Shown piece by piece: positions 36,193 to 43,376 of a stretch of DNA of 64,000 nt. The DNA is taken from assembly GCA_017883235.1 (NCBI GenBank), contig JADGNY010000008.1, positions 1-64,000 on the forward strand, given 5' to 3'. The notes below the pieces were generated by a model. That model saw only the letters and a list, made by a program, of their open reading frames with translations, was not told the origin of the DNA and made no database searches. Each line of letters starts with the position of its first letter. Position 1 is the first letter of the stretch. The DNA is from Thermoanaerobaculia bacterium. GTDB lineage: Bacteria > Acidobacteriota > Thermoanaerobaculia > Gp7-AA8. The position numbers and the translations under genes were made by a program.

Positions 36193-36417
36193 ATGCACTG
36201 CGCGATCCACGACGGCGAGGTATTGCGCGTCGGTGGCGTCGAGCTGCAGGCGATTGAGACACCGAGCCATACGCCGGAATCGATCTCCTGGCTGGTGAGC
36301 GAGAACGGCCGGCCGACGAAGCTCATGACCGGCGATACGCTGTTCATCGGCGACGTCGGCCGCCCCGACCTCGCAGGCTCCCGCGGTTACACCACCGAGC
36401 AGATGGCCTCGATGCTC
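36193..36417 (+). pseudogene. Internal fragment of a metallo-beta-lactamase-fold hydrolase
   Basis: About 75 residues match the second half of persulfide-dioxygenase/glyoxalase II-type MBL proteins: VGGVELQAIETPSHTPESIS with the metal-binding His, then TGDTLFIGDVGRPDL with the bridging Asp. The N-terminal HxHxDH metal site is missing, and the frame runs at its 3' end into the antisense of the cNMP/DUF1003 gene without the normal C-terminus. Element B abuts its 5' end. It is non-functional as an enzyme. Confidence 0.75.
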
Positions 36418-37245
36418 TTACGTTTCCCCCCGCCTTCCCAACGTCCGCTCCACCACCGCCAGCCTTGCCAGCAACTCCGACTGTCCTCGCAGCAGTGCGG
36501 CGATCTCCATCTCGGACTTCAGGTTGACCTGGTAGTCGTTCTCTGCCAGCAGCTTGTCTTTCGCTGACTGGCGGTTCTGACTCATCATGATGATCGGCGC
36601 CTGAAGCGCCGCCACCGACGAAAGGGCGAGGTTCAAAAGGATGAACGGATAGGGATCGAAGTTCGCCATGCGGGCGACGTTGATGGCCATCCAGACGGTC
36701 ATGAAGACCGAGGCGAGGATGATGAACGGCCACGAGCCGCCGAATGCCGCCACACGATCGGCGATGCGCTGGCCGTAGGTCAGGCTCTCTTCCTGCTCCT
36801 GCAGCACGTTGCGCGACACCTGCCGCGACATCAGCTCGTTGGTCTGGCGCAAGCGGTCGCCCATCTCCTCGATGATGCGCAGCGCCGCGGCCGGGTTCTT
36901 GTGGACGAAGTCGACGAGGTCGTCGCGGTCGAGGCGGATCACATGTGTGTGCTTGACCGCGGTGGCAGTTGCCGAGCGTGGCGCTCCATCGAAGAGAGAC
37001 AACTCGCCGAAGTACTGGCCGTTGAACAGCGTGGTCAGCACAACCTTGCCCACTCCCTCACCGTACGCGATTTCCACCGCCCCCTCTTCGATCACCAGCA
37101 GCGATGAACCTTCGTCTCCCTGACGGAAGATGACGTCACCAGGGTCGTACTCGGCCTCCTCGAGGCGGATGGTGAGGCCGTTCAGATCGTCCTGTGTGAG
37201 CGATTCAAACAGCGGAATGTTCGCGAGAAGCTCCTGTCTCGTCAT
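36418..37245 (-). CDS. Cyclic-nucleotide-binding domain protein with DUF1003 membrane domain
   Basis: 275 aa. The N-terminal cNMP/Crp-type beta roll (about 5-125) has GDVIFRQGDEGSSLLVIEEG, FNGQYFGELSLFDGAPRSAT and a phosphate-binding-cassette-like Arg. DUF1003 follows (about 150-255): two TM segments (WPFIILASVFMTVWMAI and PFILLNLALSSVAALQAPII) and the signature MMSQNRQSAKDKLLAENDYQ. It is an inner-membrane protein with a cytoplasmic sensor, perhaps gated by cAMP or c-di-GMP; the ligand is unknown. Its 3' end meets the MBL remnant tail to tail. Confidence 0.85.
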   Translation of the reverse strand: MTRQELLANIPLFESLTQDDLNGLTIRLEEAEYDPGDVIFRQGDEGSSLLVIEEGAVEIAYGEGVGKVVLTTLFNGQYFGELSLFDGAPRSATATAVKHTHVIRLDRDDLVDFVHKNPAAALRIIEEMGDRLRQTNELMSRQVSRNVLQEQEESLTYGQRIADRVAAFGGSWPFIILASVFMTVWMAINVARMANFDPYPFILLNLALSSVAALQAPIIMMSQNRQSAKDKLLAENDYQVNLKSEMEIAALLRGQSELLARLAVVERTLGRRGET

Positions 37246-37329
37246 GCGACAGAAGAGTACGTCAGCGCCGCGCTTCCTCCAAGCGTGACGCTCGATCTGC
37301 TCCGGCAGGCTACCGAGGGGTCCTTCAGG

Positions 37330-37848
37330 TCATTTGGCTGCCGCATTCTTCGGTCTTGTCTCCCTGGTTACGCCTCGGGGCCGATCGGAAGATTCCTCTT
37401 CGAACATCATCGGCGCCGGACCATCCTCGGCACCAACGCTGTTGATGATCTCCTCGAACGTGTCGGCAAAGCGCCTCCGCTCCTCGGCCGGCATGCGATC
37501 GACCTCGGCAAGCAGACGCTCCTGCGCGACCGGGGGCGCTCTCTGAAGTAGCGCCCGTCCGGCCTTGGTGAGATGGAGCACGAGCCGCCGCGCGTCGCGC
37601 GCGTCGCGGTCTCGCGTGATCAGACCGGCTTCGACGAGGCGAGTCACGACGACGGAGACCGAGCTCTGATCCGTACGAGTCCGGGCGGCGAGATCGCCGA
37701 GGGACAACGCCGGTGTCTTTCCGAGCTCCGTCAGGACGAAAAGCTGCGCGCCGGAAATGCCGAGGTCTGCCTGCGCCTGCCGGTCGCTCACACGAAGAAG
37801 GCGGACCAGGCGGCGGATCGAATCGAGGATGCGTTGGCTGTCACTCAT
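37330..37848 (-). CDS. MarR family transcriptional regulator
   Basis: 172 aa from the internal ATG (MSDSQRILDS). The winged HTH is at about 40-105: GISGAQLFVLTELGKTPALS, LGDLAARTRTDQSSVSVVVT, then RLVEAGLITRDRDARDARR with the wing. The C-terminal 35 residues are a polar extension beyond the usual 140-150 aa. It is divergently arranged with a methyltransferase gene 83 bp away, a frequent regulator-target layout. Confidence 0.88.
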   Translation of the reverse strand: MSDSQRILDSIRRLVRLLRVSDRQAQADLGISGAQLFVLTELGKTPALSLGDLAARTRTDQSSVSVVVTRLVEAGLITRDRDARDARRLVLHLTKAGRALLQRAPPVAQERLLAEVDRMPAEERRRFADTFEEIINSVGAEDGPAPMMFEEESSDRPRGVTRETRPKNAAAK

Positions 37849-37931
37849 GGCGGCAGCGTAAAGATACTTGGGATCGCAAGAAACAGCCACCGTCACGTGA
37901 GGATGTGACGGAATGTTCCATAATCGAGGCG

Positions 37932-38531
37932 ATGACCGAGAAGCGTTATGACCGCGCCTACTTCGACCACTGGTACCGCGGACGAAATCGCGTCAGCACG
38001 AAAGACGACGTGCTGCGCAAGGTCTCGATGGCGGTTGCCGCCTGCGAATACTTCATCCGCCGGCGTTTGCGCTCCGTGGTCGACGTCGCCTGCGGCGAAG
38101 GAGCATGGCAGCCCCACATCAAGACGCTGCGGCCGGCCGCAAAGTACCTCGGCCTCGACCCGAGTGATTACGCGGTGAAGCGCTTCGGCGCCAAACGCAA
38201 CATCCGGAAAGCGGCATTCGCCGAGCTGTCGTCGGCGCACCTTCGCGGCCCATTCGACCTCGTCGTCTGCTCCGACGCGCTGCACTACATCAACGATGGC
38301 GACATCCACGCCGGCCTCCCGGAACTGATGCGCGTCGCCGGCGGCGTGCTCTTTCTGGAAGTATTGACCGCTGACGACGACATCATCGGAGATCTGCACG
38401 GGATGATCCGCCGGCCGGCGGCGTGGTATCGAAATCTCTTCCAGAAGGCCGGGCTGACACAGGCCGGGCCCTACACGTGGCTGGCCCCTGATCTACGTGA
38501 AGATGCGGCGGAGTTGGAAGTCGTGCGCTAG
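37932..38531 (+). CDS. SAM-dependent methyltransferase
   Basis: 199 aa, class I Rossmann fold. Motif I VVDVACGEGAW at about residue 50, acidic motif II YLGLDPSD, then FDLVVCSDALHYI and GGVLFLEVL. The N-terminal YDRAYFDHWYRGRNRV is common in small bacterial methyltransferases. The substrate is unknown. It is cytoplasmic and divergent from the MarR gene, which may control it. Confidence 0.82.
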   Translation: MTEKRYDRAYFDHWYRGRNRVSTKDDVLRKVSMAVAACEYFIRRRLRSVVDVACGEGAWQPHIKTLRPAAKYLGLDPSDYAVKRFGAKRNIRKAAFAELSSAHLRGPFDLVVCSDALHYINDGDIHAGLPELMRVAGGVLFLEVLTADDDIIGDLHGMIRRPAAWYRNLFQKAGLTQAGPYTWLAPDLREDAAELEVVR

Positions 38532-38690
38532 GCCGGCACGGCCCGGCAGCGTTGGTTGCCCGAAACGCGGCCACAATCTTCGTCAGATCTTTCTTACGGC
38601 AAGCTCCTGGCCGACACGACCTGCAGCGTTCACGGTGCGGCCGTTAACCCAGCTACTGCTATGCTGCTTGCAATTCGAAAGGAGTCTGAC

Positions 38691-39917
38691 GTGCGGACCA
38701 TCATCGGGATACTCACCATCCTTTTCGTCTCCTCGCTAGCTGCCCAGCCGCTGACTGTCGGAGTCCACGTTCCGGACCCTACGAATACCAGCACCATCAG
38801 CCAGACCCTTGCGCCGGTCAGCTATGTGAATCTGACGGACTTCGCGACGGCGGCCGGAACGGTGAACAAAGCGAGCGTGTACTGGAGCCGTGCATGTACG
38901 GCAGCATTCAAAGTCGTGTTTCTCCGAACGGGATTTACGACCAATTCATCATTCACCGTTGTAGCCACTCGTGGACCCTTTAATTCCGTAGACGGACGAA
39001 ACGACGTGACCCTGATCCCGCCGGTCACGCTCGTCGCCGGTGACCTCATCGGAGTCGTACAACTACAGCCGTTCAACACCTGCGGCTCGGTTCGTACGAT
39101 GGACTACGGCGGCAATGTTGGCTACAACCTGATCACCACCGGCGACATCAGCACGGCCGGAGCACTCGGATCGCCGTCGAACTACAGCCCCCGCTATCGC
39201 TTCAGCGCGGTCGCGTACGTCAGCGACCCGCTGCTCGTGCGGATACTGCCCGCCGCCGGAGCGGTGCAGGGGGCGAGCTCGTTTTTCCGCACCGCTGTGC
39301 AGATCCAGAACGCCGGCGGCACCACGATGACCGGAAGTTTTGTTTTTCACAAACAAGGTCAGTCTGCCAGCGCGGGCGATCCCTCGCTGCCGTTCATTCT
39401 GGTCCCCGATCAGATCCAGTCGTACCCGGACCTGATCGCCTCGATGGGAACCAGCGGACTAGGCTCGGTCGACATCGTCACGAACGGCGGCGCAATGCCG
39501 ATCGTCACCGCGCGCGTCTTCAGCGACGGCGGCGCCGCCGGCACCTCCGGCTTCTCGGAGGAAGGGCTCTCGCCGTCCGACGCCATCAACTTCTTCCGCC
39601 ACGGGGCTCTATTCACGCCGGACGACCCTGTGAATTTCCGGATGAACATCGGCGTGAGAACACTCGACAACGGGGCAACTCTCAATATCACCCTGGTTGA
39701 CGCCGCGGGAAACGTGCAAGCAACACGCTCGGTGACGTATCCGGCGAACTACTTCGAGCAGGATTCATTCGCTACGTTCACCGGCACCCCAACGATTCCG
39801 ACAGGTGGACAGATTATCGTCAGCGTCGCTGCCTTCCCAGGCACGGCATTCATCTACAGCTCCGTCATCGATAATCGGACCAACGACAGCACGTACCGCC
39901 TCGCCGACATCAAGTAA
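38691..39917 (+). CDS. Secreted beta-rich protein of unknown function
   Basis: 408 aa from GTG, preceded by AAAGGAG 6 nt upstream, which decides the start; an open frame upstream lacks a signal peptide. The signal peptide is IIGILTILFVSSLAAQ. The mature protein is Thr/Ser/Gly-rich with alternating beta strands and segments such as AVQIQNAGGTTMTGSFVFHK and GVRTLDNGATLNITLVDAAG. The latter resembles Ig-like repeats of secreted acidobacterial proteins. There are no catalytic motifs. Its 3' end overlaps the histidine-kinase remnant on the other strand by 8 bp. Confidence 0.7.
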   Translation: MRTIIGILTILFVSSLAAQPLTVGVHVPDPTNTSTISQTLAPVSYVNLTDFATAAGTVNKASVYWSRACTAAFKVVFLRTGFTTNSSFTVVATRGPFNSVDGRNDVTLIPPVTLVAGDLIGVVQLQPFNTCGSVRTMDYGGNVGYNLITTGDISTAGALGSPSNYSPRYRFSAVAYVSDPLLVRILPAAGAVQGASSFFRTAVQIQNAGGTTMTGSFVFHKQGQSASAGDPSLPFILVPDQIQSYPDLIASMGTSGLGSVDIVTNGGAMPIVTARVFSDGGAAGTSGFSEEGLSPSDAINFFRHGALFTPDDPVNFRMNIGVRTLDNGATLNITLVDAAGNVQATRSVTYPANYFEQDSFATFTGTPTIPTGGQIIVSVAAFPGTAFIYSSVIDNRTNDSTYRLADIK

Positions 39918-40134
39918 ACGTCACCCGAAACTCCGCCCCGCCCCCCTCCCGGTTCTGCAGCGTGAACGGGAGGTGATGATTGGTCAGGATCTCGGAGACG
40001 ATCGTCAGCCCGAGGCCGCAGCCCTCGCGTTTCGTGGTGAAGAATGGGGTGAACAGCTCGTCGCGCACCTCAGAATCGATGCCGTGGCCGGTGTCGGCGA
40101 CGGATAGCACGCCATCGCGCCATAGGACCGCGTA
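39910..40134 (-). pseudogene. C-terminal remnant of a sensor histidine kinase
   Basis: The minus strand reads YAVLWRDGVLSVADTGHGID, an F-box-like DELFTPFFTTKREG, the G2 box CGLGLTIVSEIL and a normal end at TGA: the last 75 residues of a HATPase domain. Upstream in frame there is a TGA inside the first repeat of array A4, and no HisKA or N-box. The kinase has lost everything before its G1 box, and the break coincides with the start of the tandem array. Confidence 0.85.
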
Positions 40135-40137
40135 GCA

Positions 40138-40345
40138 AGCTCAAAAAGCTCGTTCATGAGCTCCGAGAGCTCGTTAGCGAACTCGAGGAGCTCGTTCGTG
40201 AACTCCGAGAGCTCGTTAGCGAACTCGAGGATCTCGTTAGCGAACTCCGAGAGCTCGTTAGCGAACTCGAGGAGCTCGTTCGTGAACTCCGAGAGCTCAT
40301 GAACAAGCTCGGAGACCTCGTTCACGAGCTCGGAGTGCTCGCTCT
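40138..40345. repeat. 21-bp tandem array A4, about 9-10 units
   Basis: The unit is close to GAGCTCGTTAGCGAACTCGAG. On the minus strand GAGTTCG-CTAA-CGAGCTC forms a 7-bp stem (one G-T wobble) with a 4-nt loop in each unit. Two unit versions alternate (42-bp super-period). The minus frame reads as amphipathic heptads (LEFANELSEFANE), reminiscent of a coiled coil. It joins the kinase remnant directly and lies about 160 bp upstream of the 40.5-kb gene. Confidence 0.93.
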
Positions 40346-40390
40346 GAGTCAAACCTCAGGTACAGAATCAATCGGCTTTATTCCCCCAAA

Positions 40391-40405
40391 GTGATCACTA
40401 TAGTG
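40391..40405. promoter_or_regulatory. Overlapping palindromes GTGATCAC and CACTATAGTG
   Basis: Two perfect dyads (40391-40398 and 40396-40405) sharing three bases, in the leader region of the 40.5-kb gene, about 100 bp upstream of its ATG. They are a candidate operator; no adjacent regulator gene. Confidence 0.4.
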
Positions 40406-40503
40406 GTCTGTCGAAATCGGATTTTTTTCACATTTCGTCTTAGGCTGAACAGAAGACCCAAGGTTTGAGCTCAGGGCAACCCTGCGGAAAGGAGGTAAGG
40501 CCA

Positions 40504-41052
40504 ATGGAAACGATCAATAGTGAAAGCGGTACGACCCAGCCGACGGCGACGACGCCGGAAGCAGACCAGCTCGATGCGGTCATCCAGCAGGCGATCACGC
40601 ACCTCGGTGCCATGTATCAGATCCTGCCGGGTCTCCTCACGGCGCCGGTCGAAGGCGGCCAGTCGATTGCCTTCTCTCGTGCGATACCGAACGAGTTCCT
40701 CGAAGCCAGCGCCGTCGCGGCGGAACATGACACGACGATGCAGGCGACGACGGGTCTCGATCCGGTGAAGGCGCGGGAAGTCATCGCTCGCAATCTTCGG
40801 TACGAGCCGCTTGCTGCCGCCGCCGAGGCGCTCGCTCGGGACATTCGCTACACCGCCACCCACGAGCGTCGAGACGTCGTCCAGCAGTCGTTGCAGGTGT
40901 ACAGCCTCTCAAAGGCATACACCCGTAGCCCGCGCGGTGCCACGCTCGTCGCCCACGTGAAGACGATGCAAAGCGCCCTCGGGCGCAGCGGTCGCACGCG
41001 CAAGGCGAAGCCGGCACCCACGCCGGCTCCGGCCCCGCAGCAACAGCAGTAG
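40504..41052 (+). CDS. Conserved-looking hypothetical protein with proline/glutamine tail
   Basis: 182 aa, not recognised. The ATG follows an excellent AAAGGAGGT by 9 nt, and a CAGGG-CAA-CCCTG hairpin sits just before it. The protein is mostly alpha-helical: residues about 20-145 are a single helical domain (ADQLDAVIQQAITHLGAMYQ, EVIARNLRYEPLAAAAEAL). It ends in a basic then Pro/Ala/Gln-rich tail (KAKPAPTPAPAPQQQQ). There is no signal peptide or TM. The strong ribosome site and the strong terminator after it indicate a well-expressed single-gene unit. Confidence 0.75.
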   Translation: METINSESGTTQPTATTPEADQLDAVIQQAITHLGAMYQILPGLLTAPVEGGQSIAFSRAIPNEFLEASAVAAEHDTTMQATTGLDPVKAREVIARNLRYEPLAAAAEALARDIRYTATHERRDVVQQSLQVYSLSKAYTRSPRGATLVAHVKTMQSALGRSGRTRKAKPAPTPAPAPQQQQ

Positions 41053-41073
41053 TACGCAGTGATTGTAGGTCAG

Positions 41074-41112
41074 AACGGCCTGCGCGAGACGTCGCGCAGG
41101 CCGTTCTTTCCT
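41074..41112 (+). terminator. Strong intrinsic terminator
   Basis: A perfect 14-bp stem AACGGCCTGCGCGA, loop GACG, then the complementary arm and CTTTCCTT, 21 bp after the stop of the 40.5-kb gene. Confidence 0.85.
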
Positions 41113-41299
41113 TGTGCTCCTTGACGGTGACATCCTCGGTGACATCCGGAGGCAATCCCCTCGGGCATCTGGATACTGCACCCTCCGAGAAGAGCCGTCG
41201 CCGAGGACATGCTGCGCGCGGCCGCTGATGGAGGAAACAGGGCTAAGCGAGGGCTGAGCGGTTATGTCAGTCGCCGGCAGCGTTAGGGAGTAGGCGTAG

Positions 41300-41719
41300 C
41301 TAGCGACCCGATTTATGCTTCGTTCGATCCGTGATTCTGTAGGTGGTTCCTGCTTTCGGGCCGGGAGGAAGCGGTTTACCCTTGATCGCAGTGATCTCAG
41401 GACCTACTGCTCCCCGCGGTCCGATGGTCTTGTACTGACCTGATGCTGGCGCAGGAGTCCCTGGTTTGAGTGGAGCACGTTTCTTGCCCATCACGATCTC
41501 CTTCCGGTTGCGATCCAATTCTACGATCTCATCTCGCCGCCATGACACGCCGCGCGCCACATCCCCGGGACGACGTGGTTGAAGAGTTACGGCTTTCTTT
41601 CCACTCTGGCGACCTACTTCCTCAAGATACGCGCATAACGCGTCAAGATCGTAGTTGAAGCGCTCAAGCAGTTCTTCGCGCGCTGCGCGGGTCTCTTTGA
41701 CGATTGGATCTTCCCACAT
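41300..41719 (-). CDS. Antitoxin-like N-terminal half fused in frame to YjzC-like C-terminal half
   Basis: 139 aa. Residues 1-50 (MWEDPIVKETRAAREELLER, then FNYDLDALCAYLEE) match small antitoxin-like partners of PIN toxins. Residues 77-139 (MGKKRAPLKPGTPAPASGQY ... GTTYRITDRTKHKSGR) resemble the YjzC-type small protein family. AAGGAG lies 6 nt before the internal ATG at 41491, so the second part may be translated independently as a 63-residue protein. No stop separates the two. It starts 2 bp after the PIN toxin stop. Confidence 0.6.
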   Translation of the reverse strand: MWEDPIVKETRAAREELLERFNYDLDALCAYLEEVGRQSGKKAVTLQPRRPGDVARGVSWRRDEIVELDRNRKEIVMGKKRAPLKPGTPAPASGQYKTIGPRGAVGPEITAIKGKPLPPGPKAGTTYRITDRTKHKSGR

Positions 41720-41721
41720 AA

Positions 41722-42195
41722 CTATTCCTCGATTAGCTCTTCAGGTGTGCAGATGATGGGAGGCTCAAAGTTCGACTGCCGACACTTCTCCATGACGAAG
41801 CGCAGAATTCGAGCGTTCGCAATATGCTTACAGTTCCACGTGACCAAATAGTCCATCCCGTGCACCGTTGCAATGGCGATGTGCAGGGCATCCGACGAAG
41901 CTTTTCTCGGAAGCCCTCCTGCGGCAAGCAGTTTCGACGCGAGCGCACGACTCTCGGCCGTCTCGCTCAAGAGCGTGACCGGTGCGAGTATCGATAGCCG
42001 GGCAGCGGAAGCATCAGGATCACCGAGCTGTGCCTCCGCGACCACGAGGCGTGAGGCGTACATGTCGAACTCTGAGACAGCGAGCCGCCACCATTCGCGA
42101 GTAAGTTCCTGATGTGCCAAGGCGATAACGTCGCGGCTGGGCCGAGCAGTCAGATAGCTGATCACGCTTGTCTCCAAGTATAGTTTCGATCGCAT
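41722..42195 (-). CDS. PIN-domain toxin (VapC-like ribonuclease)
   Basis: 157 aa. The PIN fold has its acidic residues in LYLETSVISYL (Glu in place of the usual first Asp), VVAEAQLGD, SSDALHIAIA and YLVTWNCKHIAN. VapC-type PIN proteins cleave RNA with Mg2+. The candidate antitoxin is the next gene, two bases downstream, an inverted order relative to the common antitoxin-first layout. It is cytoplasmic. Confidence 0.82.
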   Translation of the reverse strand: MRSKLYLETSVISYLTARPSRDVIALAHQELTREWWRLAVSEFDMYASRLVVAEAQLGDPDASAARLSILAPVTLLSETAESRALASKLLAAGGLPRKASSDALHIAIATVHGMDYLVTWNCKHIANARILRFVMEKCRQSNFEPPIICTPEELIEE

Positions 42196-42314
42196 CTGAC
42201 AACACCGTAGCGCAACCTGAGGGAGGCCGCAATTCCAGGTTAGGAATCACCACCAGATGCGATCATGACCTGACATCAGCTTCCTCTAACCCACGCCAAA
42301 CCAAGGAGCCCTTC

Positions 42315-42680
42315 ATGCCTCCCATCTACGCGAACGGAAAGATCTGCTACATCGAGATTCCGGCGATCGACATCCCGCAATCCGTTGCGTTCTATGAGTC
42401 CGTCTTCGGATGGAAGACACGGAAACGCGGCGACGGCTCGACTGCCTTCGATGATGCCGTAGGTGAGGTAAGCGGTACCTGGGTTACCGGCCGGCCGCCG
42501 TCGGAAAAGCCGGGACTGCTGATCTACGTCATGGTCGACGACATCAACGTCACCATCGCCGCCGTCCTCGCGCACGGAGGCGTGATCGTGCAGCCGGTCG
42601 GCGTGGACGACCCCGAGATCACGGCGCGGTTCCGCGATCCCGGAGGCAACGTCCTCGGCCTCTACCAGCAGCCCGGCTGA
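42315..42680 (+). CDS. Glyoxalase/bleomycin-resistance (VOC) family protein
   Basis: 121 aa, a single VOC module. Landmarks are ICYIEIPAIDIPQSVAFYES with VFGWKTRKR, VYVMV-like second strand LLIYVMVDDINVT, and the end FRDPGGNVLGLYQ with its metal-site Glu replaced (LGLY). AAGGAG lies 6 nt before the ATG. It is cytoplasmic; the substrate is unknown. Confidence 0.88.
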   Translation: MPPIYANGKICYIEIPAIDIPQSVAFYESVFGWKTRKRGDGSTAFDDAVGEVSGTWVTGRPPSEKPGLLIYVMVDDINVTIAAVLAHGGVIVQPVGVDDPEITARFRDPGGNVLGLYQQPG

Positions 42681-42714
42681 TGCCTGTATCGTTGAGCGCA
42701 CAAGGAGGCAAGTA

Positions 42715-43122
42715 ATGCTGTATCGCATTCTTCAGAGCTACCTTCCCGTTCAGGCCCGCACGTACGAGGACGATGATCTGCCGAGGCCGCAGGTTCTCGG
42801 TCCCTGCGGGCAGTCGTCGGCGATGTTCTTCTCGGGAACGGCCCGGACGGTGGGGGGTTACGTCACCCTCGATTTCAACAAGATCGTCTGCGCTCCCCAG
42901 TTGTTCGGTGTGGCCTCGTTCGTCTGCACTCCCAATCAGCCCGACGCGCCGGCCATCCCACCGCCGCCGATCCTGATCACCGACATCCGCAACGCGGTGG
43001 TGACGGTGCGTTGCGTGAACACGCTCGGGGAACGGATCGACACCGAATTCTCGTGGCACTGCCAGATCGAGATCGTCGTCATCGAGACAGCCGGAGAAGC
43101 TGGCGCCTCTGATCTGACGTAA
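42715..43122 (+). CDS. Hypothetical protein
   Basis: 135 aa, unrecognised. A good ribosome site (AAGGAGG, 6 nt spacing) supports it. No signal peptide or TM. There are four cysteines. The second half (PPPILITDIRNAVVTVRCVN, EIEIVVIET-like strands) suggests a small beta domain. It is 34 bp after the glyoxalase gene and may be co-transcribed with it. Confidence 0.6.
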   Translation: MLYRILQSYLPVQARTYEDDDLPRPQVLGPCGQSSAMFFSGTARTVGGYVTLDFNKIVCAPQLFGVASFVCTPNQPDAPAIPPPPILITDIRNAVVTVRCVNTLGERIDTEFSWHCQIEIVVIETAGEAGASDLT

Positions 43123-43185
43123 CCCCACCCGTTTGTCGCGGCTCCGCGCCGGAAGCGTGCCGATCGCCGTTCAAAATCGGTGGTA

Positions 43186-43251
43186 GTGTCCTAACTTGGG
43201 TAATTAGGCCACTACTCAAAATAAACCCGCGTTGACGCTGAGGAACGCGGG
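43186..43251. repeat. Two adjacent hairpins before the pilus genes
   Basis: Stem 1: GTGTCCTAA (43186-43194) with TTAGGCCAC (43204-43212), one mismatch. Stem 2: CCCGCGTT (43226-43233) with AACGCGGG (43244-43251), perfect. They could terminate transcription from the left or structure the pilB leader. Confidence 0.55.
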
Positions 43252-43376
43252 CTGTACACTCGCTGGTCGACGCCAAAATCCCTCATGTCCCACGATTTAC
43301 GACGAACGAGGCGCGCGGCCTCTCACGCGCCCGACTCAACTGACTCGAACCCTCACCCAAACCCTTACCCGAACCT

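Noticed and set aside
40460-40504. Leader resembling part of a c-di-GMP (GEMM-I) riboswitch: GGGCAA ... GAAA ... GGAGG
   Set aside because: The second helix and the ACGCAAAGCC strand are missing because the start codon follows at once; GGAGG is explained by the ribosome site.
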